From NCBI GenBank assembly GCA_963830885.1, contig CAWHOA010000003.1, positions 62,001 through 126,000 on the forward strand: a stretch of 64,000 nucleotides of DNA, given 5' to 3'. The DNA is from JAIBJN01 sp963830885 (GTDB lineage Bacteria; Actinomycetota; Thermoleophilia; Gaiellales; Gaiellaceae). The position numbers were made by a program, and so were the translations under genes. Below the pieces are notes generated by a model that made no database searches, had not been told where the DNA came from, and saw only the letters and a list, made by a program, of their open reading frames with translations. Positions 1-12,202 of the stretch are shown piece after piece. How positions within the stretch are numbered: position 1 is the first letter of the stretch; each line of letters begins with the position of its first letter.

Positions 1-573
1 GACGTTCAGGGTGGTGTCGTTGCCCTCGCCCGGCCCGCCGGTGCCGGGGTAGAACGGCCACTGGTGCAGGGAGGCGAAGAAGACGGACGCGTCGCCCCAG
101 AAGATCTCCTGCGTGCCGTTCCCGTGGTGGACGTCCCAGTCGAGGATCGCGACGCGGTCGAGGCCCAGCTCGCGCTGGGCGAAGCGGGCGGCGACCGCCA
201 CGTTGTTGAAGAGGCAGAAGCCCATCGCGCGGTCCGGCAGCGCGTGGTGGCCCGGCGGGCGGGCGAGAGAGAAGCCTCCGAGCTCTGCCGCCTGGATCGC
301 CGCCCCGGCGGCGAGAAGGGCAGCCTCGTAGGTCGTCTCGGTGCAGATCGTGTCCGCGTCGAGCAGCGTCGGGTGCCCGCTCCGGGAGACGACGCGCACC
401 GTCTCGACGTGGTCGAGCCCGTGCACCGCCGTCAACTCGTCGACCGTCGCCGGACGGGCCTCGGCGAAGTCGGGATAGGCCGCGTGGAGCGCTCGAATGC
501 GCTCCTGTCCCTCGGGGTGGCCGCCCGTCGGGTGGAGCTCGGCGAACGCCCGGTGGCTGACGAGCGGGATCAC
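1..573 (-). CDS. Histone deacetylase family (AcuC/HDAC-like) hydrolase, 3' end cut by window edge
   Basis: The first 191 residues of a zinc-dependent deacetylase-fold protein, running off the left edge. Visible family features are HPTGGHPEGQERI near the N-terminus, the RPPGHHAL segment that carries the catalytic histidine pair, GFCLFNNVA, and DWDVHHGNGTQ with metal-ligand residues. Such bacterial proteins hydrolyse acetyl-lysine, acetylpolyamine or related amides; the substrate cannot be told here. The GTG start at 573-571 overlaps the stop of the upstream FMN enzyme as GTGA, so the two are translationally coupled and probably share the promoter before that gene. Confidence 0.85.
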   Translation of the reverse strand, partial: MIPLVSHRAFAELHPTGGHPEGQERIRALHAAYPDFAEARPATVDELTAVHGLDHVETVRVVSRSGHPTLLDADTICTETTYEAALLAAGAAIQAAELGGFSLARPPGHHALPDRAMGFCLFNNVAVAARFAQRELGLDRVAILDWDVHHGNGTQEIFWGDASVFFASLHQWPFYPGTGGPGEGNDTTLNV

Positions 574-1643
574 CCGCGCGCGCGGACGTGCTGGAGGCCG
601 ACGTCGGCGGGCGTCGGGCAGCCGAGGAGAAGGAGCGCGAGCCTGACCTCGGCCTGCAGAAGCTCGAGCACATGGCGCGCGCCTTCCTCGCCGCCGGCGG
701 CGAGGCCCCACAGCGCAGGTCGGCCGATGAGCACGGACTGCGCGCCGAGAGCGAGCGCTTTGACCACGTCGGTGCCCCGGCGTACGCCGCCGTCGAGGAA
801 GACCTCGGCGCGCCCGGCCGCGGCCTCCACGACCTCGGGCAGCGCGTCGAGCGTCGCGGCGACGCCGTCGAGCTGCCGCCCGCCGTGGTTGGAGACCACG
901 ATCCCCGCGCAGCCGTGCTCGCAGGCGAGCAGCGCGTCCTCGGCGGTGAGGACGCCCTTGACCAGGAGCGGCAGGGAGCTCTGCGCCTGCAGCCACTCGA
1001 GGTCGCGCCAGGTGAGGCTCGTGTCCACGATCTCCCCGAGCGTCGCGTGGAAGTACTGGTCGCCGACGAGGGCGCGCGGCAGGTTCGGCATGGGGAGGTC
1101 GGTGGGGAGGCTGAAGCCGCTGCGGAGATCGCGCTCGCGCGGCCCGGCCGTCGGCAGGTCGATGGTGAGGACGAGCGCGGCGAAGCCCGCCTCGGCGGCC
1201 TCGGCCACCAGCTCGGTCGTGAACCCGCGGTCCTTCGACCAGTAGAGCTGGAGCCAGCGCGGGGAGCGGTCTCCGACCGCATCGGCCAGCTCGCGCGGCC
1301 GTACGCTTCCGAGGCTCGACAGCGTGTAGATCGTCCCGGCGGCCGCGGCGGCGCGCGCGAGCGCGGGCTCGCCGTCGGGGTGGGCCACCCGCTGGAGCGA
1401 GGTGGGCGCGATCATCGCCGGCAGCTCGATCGCGGTGCCGAGCGCCGTCGTCGCCGTGGTCACCTCGCTGACGTCGACGAGCATCCGCGGGCGCAGAATG
1501 CGGCGCCGGAAGGCCTCCCGGTTGTCCGCGAGCGTCACCTCGTCGCCTGCGCCGCCGGTGACGTAGCCCCAGTAGCCGGGCTCGCAGCGGGCCTCGGCGA
1601 GCGGCTCGTAGTCCGCGACGTTGATCGGCTTGGGCTCGCTCAC
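570..1643 (-). CDS. FMN-dependent alpha-hydroxy-acid oxidoreductase (lactate/glycolate oxidase family)
   Basis: A 357-residue TIM-barrel flavoprotein of the glycolate oxidase / L-lactate dehydrogenase / lactate monooxygenase family, oxidising a 2-hydroxy acid to a 2-oxo acid. The active-site signature SNHGGRQLDG lies at residues 251-260 (catalytic His253, Arg256), followed by the FMN-phosphate site FLDGGVRRGTDVVKAL and GRPALWG. LPAMIAPTSLQRVAHPDGE near residue 75 is also typical. The GTG start (1643-1641) has a TACGAT -10-like box at 1655-1650, six bases upstream, suggesting a leaderless mRNA. It is first in a two-gene operon with the deacetylase-like gene. Substrate is not resolved; length is normal. 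Confidence 0.9.
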   Translation of the reverse strand: MSEPKPINVADYEPLAEARCEPGYWGYVTGGAGDEVTLADNREAFRRRILRPRMLVDVSEVTTATTALGTAIELPAMIAPTSLQRVAHPDGEPALARAAAAAGTIYTLSSLGSVRPRELADAVGDRSPRWLQLYWSKDRGFTTELVAEAAEAGFAALVLTIDLPTAGPRERDLRSGFSLPTDLPMPNLPRALVGDQYFHATLGEIVDTSLTWRDLEWLQAQSSLPLLVKGVLTAEDALLACEHGCAGIVVSNHGGRQLDGVAATLDALPEVVEAAAGRAEVFLDGGVRRGTDVVKALALGAQSVLIGRPALWGLAAGGEEGARHVLELLQAEVRLALLLLGCPTPADVGLQHVRARG

Positions 1644-1661
1644 GCGGAGATCGTAGTCGGG

Positions 1662-2492
1662 TCAGCCGGCGCGCTCGCGGAGGCGCCGCGCCACGCCGGC
1701 CAGGCCCCAGGCCTCGGCGAGCCCGGCGCCGGAAGCCCAGTCGGGGTCGACGTCGGGAAGCTCGGGGAGCGGCGCGTCCCGTTGCAGCCGAGTCATCCGA
1801 AGGTAGTCGCGCAGCGCGTCGGCCTGGTCGGGGAACCCGCCGGCCTCGAGGCAGGCCTCCAGCGAGCCGTGCTTGGCGAGGATGCTCGCCGCGCGCCCCG
1901 GCCCGATGCCCTTGGCGCCGGGGATGCGGTCCGAGGGGTCGCCGCGCAGCGCCACGAAGTCGGGGACGAGGTCGGGCTCGACGCCGTAGATCTCCTTCAC
2001 CTCGGCCGGGCCGACGCGCACGAGCTCGCGCTGGCCGGGCTTCGGGCGCAGGATCGTCGTCCGCGCGCTGGCGAGCTGGAAGAGATCGCGGTCGTTCGTG
2101 AAGACGAGCGTCTCGCCGCCGCGCGCCTCCTCCGCGTCCACGGCGGCGCCGAGGAAATCGTCGGCCTCGTAGCCGTCGGCCTTGGCCCAGGGAAAGCCGA
2201 GCGACCCGACGAGCTCGGGCAGCCGGTCGAGCTGGGAGGTCAGCACCGGGGGAAAGTCGCGGCCCGACTGGTACTCGGGGAGCAGCTCGTTGCGGTATGT
2301 CGGGACGCCGACGGAGTCGAAGCCGACGAAGACCGTCCGCGGCTCCTCGTCCTCCCAGGCCCGCAGGAGCATGTTGGCGAAGCCGACGATCATGTTCGCC
2401 TGGTTTCCGGCCCCGTCCTTGATGGACGAGGGCAGCGCGTGGAAGGCCCGGTGGGCCAGATTGTCGCCGTCGATCGCCAGAAGAGGTCTCAA
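1662..2492 (-). CDS. 5'-3' exonuclease (PolA N-terminal domain type)
   Basis: A stand-alone 276-residue 5'-3' exonuclease homologous to the N-terminal domain of DNA polymerase I. The metal-binding start LLAIDGDNLAHRAFHAL, the central YEADDFLGA and TNDRDLFQL acidic motifs, and the helix-hairpin-helix GDPSDRIPGAKGIGPGRA are all present in order. No polymerase domain follows. The start is TTG at 2492, chosen because the family begins almost at the first acidic motif. It is divergent from the topoisomerase gene with a gap under 50 bases. The likely role is flap or RNA-primer removal in repair. Confidence 0.9.
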   Translation of the reverse strand: MRPLLAIDGDNLAHRAFHALPSSIKDGAGNQANMIVGFANMLLRAWEDEEPRTVFVGFDSVGVPTYRNELLPEYQSGRDFPPVLTSQLDRLPELVGSLGFPWAKADGYEADDFLGAAVDAEEARGGETLVFTNDRDLFQLASARTTILRPKPGQRELVRVGPAEVKEIYGVEPDLVPDFVALRGDPSDRIPGAKGIGPGRAASILAKHGSLEACLEAGGFPDQADALRDYLRMTRLQRDAPLPELPDVDPDWASGAGLAEAWGLAGVARRLRERAG

Positions 2493-2539
2493 GCTTCAGC
2501 TAATTCTTGCCGTTTTCCCCCTTCGCTAAGGTGATCGTC

Positions 2540-4762
<2,223 letters not shown>

Positions 4763-4770
4763 CTAAGGGA

Positions 4771-4787
4771 CCCCGTACCGGACGGGG
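4771..4787 (+). terminator. Short GC hairpin after topB
   Basis: CCCCGT and ACGGGG form a six-base-pair stem around a five-base loop just after the topB stop. No T-tract follows, so this is at most a weak or factor-assisted terminator. Confidence 0.3.
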
Positions 4788-4930
4788 GCAAATCCTTGCG
4801 TTAACCCGAGGTTAAGACACCCTTCCGCGGGTAGAACTAGCAAGGGAATGCGTCGTAGAGTGAGAACGTTTCTGAGGGTGAGCCGCAATCCAACCTGCCG
4901 TTTTTTGGCGAAAGGACCTAGAGAGCCAAG

Positions 4931-5983
4931 GTGAGTCAGAACACTGTGCATGAAGCGCTCGACACCCAGGCCGGCCGCCACCTCCTCGAGATCGCCGAGG
5001 AGCGCGGCTACGTGGAGCCCGCCGAGCTGGAGGCGCTCGCGCTCGAGCTCGACCTGGGAGACGAGGAGATGGCCGAGGTCACGCACGAGCTCGAGACCGT
5101 CGGCCTCGAGATCGGCGCTCCCGCCGAGGAGGCCGCCCCCGTCGTCGCCGAGGCCGCCGTCACCACCGGCGCCGGCGACAGCCTGCAGCTCTTCCTCGCC
5201 GACGTCGGCCGGCACAAGCTGCTGACCGCCGCCGAGGAGGTCGCGCTCGCGAAGCGCCTCGAGAAGGGCGACCTGCTCGCCAAGCGCCGGATGATCGAGT
5301 CGAACCTTCGCCTGGTCGTCTCCATCGCCAAGGGCTACCGCGGGCTCGGCGTGCCCTTCCTCGACCTGATCCAGGAAGGAACGCTCGGCCTCAACCGCGC
5401 CGTCGAGAAGTTCGACTGGCGCCGCGGCTTCAAGTTCTCCACGTACGCCACCTGGTGGATCCGCCAGTCGGTGCAGCGTGCCGTCGCCAACAACGCGCGC
5501 ACCATCCGCGTTCCGGTGCACGTCGTCGAGCGCCAGCAGAAGCTCGGCCGTGCCGCTCGCCGGCTCGAGGTCGAGCTCGGCCGCGACGCCACGCGCGAGG
5601 AGCTGGCCGAGGCCACCGGCCTGCCGGTGCAGCACGTGGACGAGGCTCTCTCCGCCGCACAGGCATCCGTCTCGCTGAACCAGAGCGTCGGCTCCGACGA
5701 CGAGGGCGAGCTGGGCGATCTCTTCGCCGACCGCGAGGCCGCCGACCCGTTCGACGAGGCCGAGGAGTCGCTGCGCAAGCAGGGCGTCCGCAAGGCGCTC
5801 GACGCGCTCCCCGAGCGCGAGCGGCGCATCCTCGAGCTGCGCTTCGGCTTCGAGGGCGATCCGTGGACGCTCGAGGCGATCGGCGCCGAGCTCGGGCTGA
5901 CGCGCGAGCGCGTCCGCCAGCTCGAGGGCCAGGCGCTCCAGCGCCTTGCCGCCCTGCGCGAGCTCGCCTCGGTCGCGGCCTAG
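4931..5983 (+). CDS. RNA polymerase sigma-70 family factor, RpoD/SigA-like
   Basis: A 350-residue sigma factor. The N-terminus is short and acidic. LFLADVGRHKLLTAAEEVALAKRLE is region 1.2-like. Region 2 is nearly canonical (NLRLVVSIAKGYRGLGVPFLD, LIQEG, KFSTYATWWIRQ), with region 3 from about residue 200 and region 4 at the C-terminus (LPERERRILELRFG, EIG..LGLTRERVRQLEGQAL). The -10 recognition helix YATWWIRQ is intact, so it should read housekeeping-type promoters. It resembles group 1/2 factors, but region 1.1 is reduced, so it may be an alternative primary-like factor. Start GTG at 4931. The 168-base upstream leader lacks a strong Shine-Dalgarno. Confidence 0.9.
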   Translation: MSQNTVHEALDTQAGRHLLEIAEERGYVEPAELEALALELDLGDEEMAEVTHELETVGLEIGAPAEEAAPVVAEAAVTTGAGDSLQLFLADVGRHKLLTAAEEVALAKRLEKGDLLAKRRMIESNLRLVVSIAKGYRGLGVPFLDLIQEGTLGLNRAVEKFDWRRGFKFSTYATWWIRQSVQRAVANNARTIRVPVHVVERQQKLGRAARRLEVELGRDATREELAEATGLPVQHVDEALSAAQASVSLNQSVGSDDEGELGDLFADREAADPFDEAEESLRKQGVRKALDALPERERRILELRFGFEGDPWTLEAIGAELGLTRERVRQLEGQALQRLAALRELASVAA

Positions 5984-6358
5984 AGCCGGCTCGCGATAGC
6001 CCGGACCGGCCCTCTCCGCTGGCCGCCGCGCGCACACATTACTTTCGGAGGAGTGGCGGGGCGGGAACCCACCGCATGGGGTCCCCACCCCGGCTTTCGC
6101 CGGCCAATGCCCCCGCCGCATCGGGGCCGGCCGGCAAGATCGCTTCCTCAGCATGCCCGGCTCCGGGTCGGTTGATCTATCCCCCGGTTGTTGGTTCACC
6201 GCGGCACTTCACCCCTGGTCGGAAGTCTGGGGCATCGCCGCCCGAACAACAAGACGGCTTCCCGTTTCTCCTTCAGCGGGGTCTCGGCTGAACCGCTGAC
6301 GCGGCACCGTCGAATACTCCCAGTCGCAGGCCGGAAAACGCTGAGCAAAGGAGAAGAT
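5984..6358 (+). other. 375-base non-coding leader upstream of the peptide-binding protein gene
   Basis: No convincing gene lies here. The stretch holds several potential stems, including CCGGC-TTTC-GCCGG at 6090-6103 and a GGGAACCC...GGGGTCCC segment at 6062-6085, plus runs of C and G that can pair. It ends with the Shine-Dalgarno AAAGGAG at 6347-6353. The length and structure suggest a regulated 5' UTR for the ABC transporter operon, possibly a riboswitch, but no known class matched fully. Confidence 0.35.
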
Positions 6359-8065
6359 GTGAGGGGAACGTCGGCCAGGGTCCTCCTGCTGCTCGCCACG
6401 TTGCTGTTCGCTCTCAGCATGGCCGGGTGCGGCGGTGACGACGACGACACCGCGGGAGAGACCTCAGGCGCCACCGAGACAGGCGAGGCCGGCGCGAGCG
6501 GTGGGGACCTTGTCTTCGGTACCGCTGCCGATCCGGTGGTTCTCGACGGCGCGCTCGTCTCCGACGGCGAGTCGCTCCGGGCGATCGGCCAGATCTACGA
6601 GACGCTGGTCTCGCTCAAGCCGGGCACCACCGAGCTCGAGCCGGGCCTGGCATCCAGCTGGGAGATCTCCGAGGACGGGCTGGAATACACGTTCGCGCTG
6701 CAGGAGGGCGTGACGTTCCACGACGGCGAGCCGTTCAACGCCACGGCGGTCTGCTTCAACTTCGACCGCTGGTACAACTTCACAGGCTCGCTGCAGAATC
6801 CGAGCGCCTCCTACTACTGGCAGAAGGTCTTCGGGGGCTTCGCCGAGCTCGACCCGGAGAGCGGAGCGCCGGAGGAGAGCTACTTCGAGAGCTGCGAGGC
6901 AGTCGACGAGAGCACCGTCGTCATCCGGCTGACCAAGCCGTCCTCGGCGATCCTCGGGGCGCTCTCGCTCTCGAGCTTCTCGATTGCGAGCCCGAAGGCG
7001 CTCACCGAGTACGGCGCCGACGAGGGCACCGTGGACGAGGAGGGCATCTACCACCCGACCGGCACGTTCGGCACGGAGCACCCGATCGGCACGGGGCCGT
7101 TCAAGTTCGACTCGTGGGAGCGGGACACCCGCCTCACGCTCGTGCGCAACGACGACTACTGGGGCGAAACTGCCAAGCTCGACTCACTCGTCTTCACGCC
7201 CATCCCCGACAGCGCGGCGCGCCTGCAGGCGCTCCAGTCCGGGGACATCCAGGGCTACGACCTCGTCGAGCCGCAGGATATCCCGACGATCGAGGGCGAC
7301 TCGCACCTGCAGATCCTCGACCGGCCGGCGTTCAACGTCGGCTATGTCGGTATCAACCAGGCGAAGCCGCCGATGGACATCCTCGAAGTGCGGCAGGCGC
7401 TAGCGCACGGCCTGAACCGCCAGGAAGTCGTCGACAGCTTCTACGGCGGCCGCGGTGTCGTGGCGACGCAGTTCATGCCGCCCGACGTCATCGGCTGGGC
7501 CGACGACGTCACGACCTTCGACTACGACCCGGAGCTGTCGAAGCAGCTTCTCGAGCAGGCCGGGCTCACGCTTCCCGTGGAGATCGAGTTCTGGTATCCC
7601 TCCGACGTCTCTCGGCCGTACATGCCCGACCCGAAGCGCAACTTCGAGGCGTTCGCAGCGAGCCTCAACGAAGCGGGCTTCAAGGTCGTGCCCAAGACCG
7701 CCCCGTGGAGCCCTGACTACCTGGGCAACATCGACGAGGGCAACGCACAGATCTACCTGCTCGGGTGGACCGGCTACTTCGGCGATCCGGACAACTTCAT
7801 CGGCACGTTCTTCCAGACCGCCCAGCCGGCCTGGGGATTCGAGAATCACGAGATCTTCGACATCCTCGCGGAGGCGGAGACGGAGACCGATCTGGCCGCA
7901 CGCACGGAGCTCTACGAGGAGGCCAACCGCATGATCATGGACTCCCTCCCCGGCGTGCCCTACGTGCATACGTCCCCAGCCCTCGCCTTCGCTGCGGGTG
8001 TCGAGGGCTACGTGCCAAGCCCGGCCTCGCTGGAGTCCTTCGCCCCCGTAATCGTCCGGGAATAG
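6359..8065 (+). CDS. ABC transporter substrate-binding lipoprotein, family 5 (peptide/oligopeptide)
   Basis: A 568-residue extracellular solute-binding protein of the DppA/OppA family. Residues 1-24 form a lipoprotein signal: basic start, hydrophobic LLLLATLLFA, lipobox MAGC with lipidated Cys24. A short Asp/Gly/Thr-rich linker leads into the folded domain. Family features include ETLVSLKPGTTELEPGLASS, VTFHDGEPFNA and GTGPFKFDSWERD. Start GTG 6359 follows AAAGGAG (6347-6353) at six-base spacing. It is the first gene of a dppABCDF-type operon and, unlike the next four, has an intact frame. It probably captures peptides or related solutes and delivers them to the permease. Confidence 0.92.
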   Translation: MRGTSARVLLLLATLLFALSMAGCGGDDDDTAGETSGATETGEAGASGGDLVFGTAADPVVLDGALVSDGESLRAIGQIYETLVSLKPGTTELEPGLASSWEISEDGLEYTFALQEGVTFHDGEPFNATAVCFNFDRWYNFTGSLQNPSASYYWQKVFGGFAELDPESGAPEESYFESCEAVDESTVVIRLTKPSSAILGALSLSSFSIASPKALTEYGADEGTVDEEGIYHPTGTFGTEHPIGTGPFKFDSWERDTRLTLVRNDDYWGETAKLDSLVFTPIPDSAARLQALQSGDIQGYDLVEPQDIPTIEGDSHLQILDRPAFNVGYVGINQAKPPMDILEVRQALAHGLNRQEVVDSFYGGRGVVATQFMPPDVIGWADDVTTFDYDPELSKQLLEQAGLTLPVEIEFWYPSDVSRPYMPDPKRNFEAFAASLNEAGFKVVPKTAPWSPDYLGNIDEGNAQIYLLGWTGYFGDPDNFIGTFFQTAQPAWGFENHEIFDILAEAETETDLAARTELYEEANRMIMDSLPGVPYVHTSPALAFAAGVEGYVPSPASLESFAPVIVRE

Positions 8066-8088
8066 CGGAGCAACGAGGCTGAGACAAA

Positions 8089-8137
8089 GAGCCGGCGGAC
8101 GACGACCTAGATGCTGCGATTCGTCGTCCGCCGGCTC
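8089..8137 (+). repeat. Perfect 17-bp inverted repeat enclosing the dppB start codon
   Basis: GAGCCGGCGGACGACGA at 8089-8105 is exactly complementary to 8121-8137. The 15-base loop (8106-8120) contains the ATG (8111-8113) of the permease gene. The right arm is also its natural N-terminal coding sequence (FVVRRL). Such a hairpin could control translation, or it could be a fold-back assembly artefact, because the frame-damaged block starts right after it. Confidence 0.7.
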
Positions 8138-9139
8138 ATGCTTCTAGATCCCGATCCTGATCGGGCTCTCGATCCTAGATCTTCCTCTACCTCCGGGCGC
8201 TGCCCGGGAGCCCGCGCCGTCGCGCTGCTCGGCGAGCGCGCCACGCCGGAGACGATCGCGGCGATCGAGAACGAGATACGGGCTCGACGAGCCGATCTAC
8301 GTCCAGTACTGGCGCTACACGAAGAACATCATCTTCGAGTTCGACCTAGGGCACGAGCTCGAAGACGCGCCAGGCGGTGACCGAGGAGCTGCGGCTGCGC
8401 TTCCCGGCGACGGTCGAGCTGGCGATCGGCGGCGATGATCTTCGCGACGATCTTCGGCATCCCGCTTAGGCTTCATCGCGGCGAAGCGCTACGGGACGTG
8501 GATCGACCAAGACGAGCCTGATCGTGCTCGCTGATCGGGATCTCGATCCCGATCTTCTTCCTCGCCATCATCCTCAAGTACATCTTCTCGGTGAAGGCTC
8601 GGCTGGCTGCCAAGCTTCGGTAGGGGCGCCAGGACCCGCTCCTGGACGCCGAGCATCCGACGAACTTCTATCATCCTCGACGCGATCATCACGCGGAACT
8701 GGGAGGCGTTCGTAGGACGCGATCCAGGCACCTGATCCTGCCGGCGATCGCGCTCGGGACGATCCCGCTCGCGATCATCGCCCGAATCACCCGGGCCGTC
8801 GACGCTCGACGTGCAGAACGAGGACTACGTCCGCACGGCGCGCGCCAAGGGCGTCTCGCCGCACACCGTCGACCGCCGGCACATCTTCCGGAACGCGCTG
8901 CTGCCGATCACGACGATCGTCGGCCTCCAGGTCGGGCTGCTCCTCTCGGGCGCCGTCCTCACGGAGAAGGTCTTCGCGTGGCCGGGCGTCGGCTCGTGGC
9001 TCGTCGACGCGATCGAGAAACCGCGACTACGCGGTTCTCCAGGGCGGGATCCTCTTCCTCGCGATCGTGTTCGTCTTCGTGAACCTCTTCGTGGACATCA
9101 CGTATGCGCTACATCAACCCGCGGATCAGGCTGAGCTGA
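8111..9139 (+). pseudogene. Peptide ABC transporter permease, DppB type, multiply frameshifted
   Basis: Piecing together all three frames gives a near-complete DppB-like permease: MLRFVVRRLM, an N-terminal membrane segment, LRFPATVELAIG, several membrane helices, then the EAA-type loop NEDYVRTARAKGVSPHTVDRRH and FAWPGVGSWLV. The frame is broken by roughly 17 extra single bases, for example near 8146, 8177, 8276, 8348, 8468, 8510, 8671, 9020 and 9109. Many are an A inserted between T and G, creating CTAG or TAG. The stretch 8810-9010 reads cleanly. The stop TGA (9137-9139) overlaps the dppC ATG. Since the changes are nearly all insertions, sequence error is more likely than decay. Confidence 0.75.
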
Positions 9140-10063
9140 TGTCGCGTCGCCGAGTTCGAAGGCCGCCAGGTACTCGAGCAGAGCCGCCGCAGGGCCTCTG
9201 GAGCGACGCCTGCAGCCGCCTGCGCCGCAACCCGGGCGCGATCGTCGGCTTCGATCCTCGTCGGGACTCCTGATCATGATAGCGATCTTCGCGCCGCTGA
9301 TCGCGCCCGTACGGCCCGCGCGAGCTGATGGTCGCGCCGCTCAACGGACGCGCTATCCAGGGCCCTCGGCCGACCACTGGAGCAGGCCTCGACCAGCAGT
9401 CGAACGCGACGAGTGGTCGCGGATCGTCTACGGCGCCCGCTACTCGCTCGTCGATCGGCATCGTCTCGGTCGTCGTCGGCCTCATCCATCGGCCTTCATC
9501 CTCGGCGGCGATCGCCGGCTACTTCGGCGGCACGACCGACTCCGTGATCATGCGCTGCATGGACGTCATGCTCTCGATCCCGAGCTTGCTGCTCGCGATC
9601 GGGATCGTCGCCGTGCTCGGCCCCGGCTTCTTCCAGATCATGATCGCGATCGGGATCGTCGAACATCCCGATCTTCGCGCGCCTCCTGCGCGGCTCGGTG
9701 CTCGCGCAGAAGGAGAACGACTTCGTCCTCGCGGCGCGCTCCGTGGGCGTGCCGCGGCCGGCCGATCCTCTTCTCGCACATCCTCCCGAACTCGGTCTCG
9801 CCGTTGATCGTCCAGGCTACGCTGGCGCATGGCGACGGCCATCATCGACGTGGCGGCGCTCGGCTTCCTCGGGCTCGGCCCGCCCGACCCGAGGCACGCC
9901 GGAGTGGGGGACGATGCTCTCCGACGTGAACCGCTACTTCGTCAGCGGCGCCGCACCTCGCGATCGCTGCCGGGCATCGCCATCGTGCTCGTCCGTCCTC
10001 GGCTTCAACCTGATCGGCGACGGGCTGCGCGAGGCGCTCGACCCGAAGCTCCGCGGCCGATGA
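9139..10063 (+). pseudogene. Peptide ABC transporter permease, DppC type, multiply frameshifted
   Basis: The three frames together recover a DppC-like inner-membrane permease: an N-terminal LRRNPGAIVGF segment, FAPLIAP, then GLDQ..RDEWSRIVYGARYSL, AIAGYFGGTTDSVIMRCMDV, LSIPSLLLAIGIVAVLGPGF, the EAA loop (QKENDFVLAARSVG) and LGFLGLGPPDP...EWGTML. Single-base insertions interrupt it repeatedly, as in dppB. It overlaps dppB by one base (TGATG) and dppD by four (ATGA at 10060-10063), so the operon layout is preserved despite the damage. It would pair with DppB to form the membrane channel. Confidence 0.75.
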
Positions 10064-11078
10064 AGCCCGCCCGCGAGCCGCTCCTCTCCGTCGAGGACCT
10101 CCACGTCGAGTTCTGGACGAGCCGCGGCACGGTCTACGCCGTCAACGGGATCACGTTCGACATCGCGCCGGGCGAGACGCTCGGGCATCGTGGGCGAGTC
10201 GGGCTGCGGGAAGAGCGTCACCTCCCTCGCTCTGCTCGGCATCCTCTCCGCGCGCCGGCAGGGTCACGGCCGGGACGGCGATGTTCGAGGGCCGCGACCT
10301 CCTCGACGCTGCCCGACGACGCGCTGCGGAAGATCCGCGGCCGCGACATCGCGATGATCTTCCAGGACCCGATGACGAGCCTGAACCCGGTGCTGACGGT
10401 CGGCCGCCAGATCCGGGAGGCGCTCGAGACCCACTTCGACCTCGACAAGAAGGCAGGCGAACGAGCGCGCCGGCGGAGCTGCTCGACCGCGTCGGCATCC
10501 CGAGCCCGAAGATGCGGCTCCAGGACTATCCGCACCAGTTCTCGGGCGGCATGCGCCAGCGCGCGATGATCGCGATGGCGCTCGCCTGCGAGCCGAAGCT
10601 CCTGATCGCCGACGAGCCGACGACCGCGCTCGACGTGACGATCCAGGCGCAGATCCTCGACCTCCTGCACGAGCTCGTCGTGGAGCAGGACACGGCGCTC
10701 ATCCTGATCACGCACGACCTCGGCGTCGTCGCCGGGCACTGCGAGCGGGTGAACGTCATGTACGCGGGCACGTTCGTCGAGACGGGCTCCGCGACCCAGC
10801 TCTTCGGCGCGGCCGCGGCACCCGTACACGCTCGGCCTCCTGCAGTCGATCCCGCGGCTGGACGCCCGCGCGGAAGGAGGCGCTGACGCCGATCGAGGGC
10901 GCGCCGCGCGACATGCTGCAGCCGCCGAGCGCGTGCCCGTTCCAGCCGCGTTGCCGCTACGAGGTCGAGCAGTCGCGCCACGAGGTGCCGCCGCTCCGCG
11001 AGCTCGAGCCCGGGCATTTCGTCGCCTGCTTCAACCCGGTTCCGGCCGAGGAGTGGCAGCGGGCGAAGGCGGCCGCCG

Positions 11079-11086
<8 letters not shown>
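10060..11086 (+). pseudogene. Peptide ABC transporter ATP-binding protein, DppD type, frameshifted
   Basis: A DppD/OppD-like ATPase, about 340 residues when the frames are joined. It starts MKPAREPLLSVEDLHVEF. Walker A (GESGCGKS) is split by a frame change near 10185-10210. The Q-loop IFQDPMTSLNPVLT, signature FSGGMRQRAMIAMALA and Walker B LLIADEPTTALDV read intact at about 10350-10640, and the oligopeptide C-terminal domain (CPFQPRCRYEVE) follows. Extra bases near 10260, 10310, 10460 and 10820 break the frame. The stop at 11086 overlaps the TTG start of the next ATPase by eight bases. Confidence 0.75.
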
Positions 11087-12165
<1,079 letters not shown>

Positions 12166-12202
12166 ACGAGAAGATCAGCGCGCCAGGCCCGAATCTGCTG
12201 GC

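Noticed and set aside
6062..6104. Cyclic-di-AMP (ydaO) riboswitch
   Set aside because: Only one short segment resembles the conserved core. The GGGGTGAATC and ACCCGTCCGACAGCTAACCTC-like later blocks are missing.
8146..9139. Programmed frameshifting or TAG recoding in dppB
   Set aside because: The number of breaks, the absence of slippery sites or stem structures at each, and the spread over four genes make sequence error or loss far more plausible.
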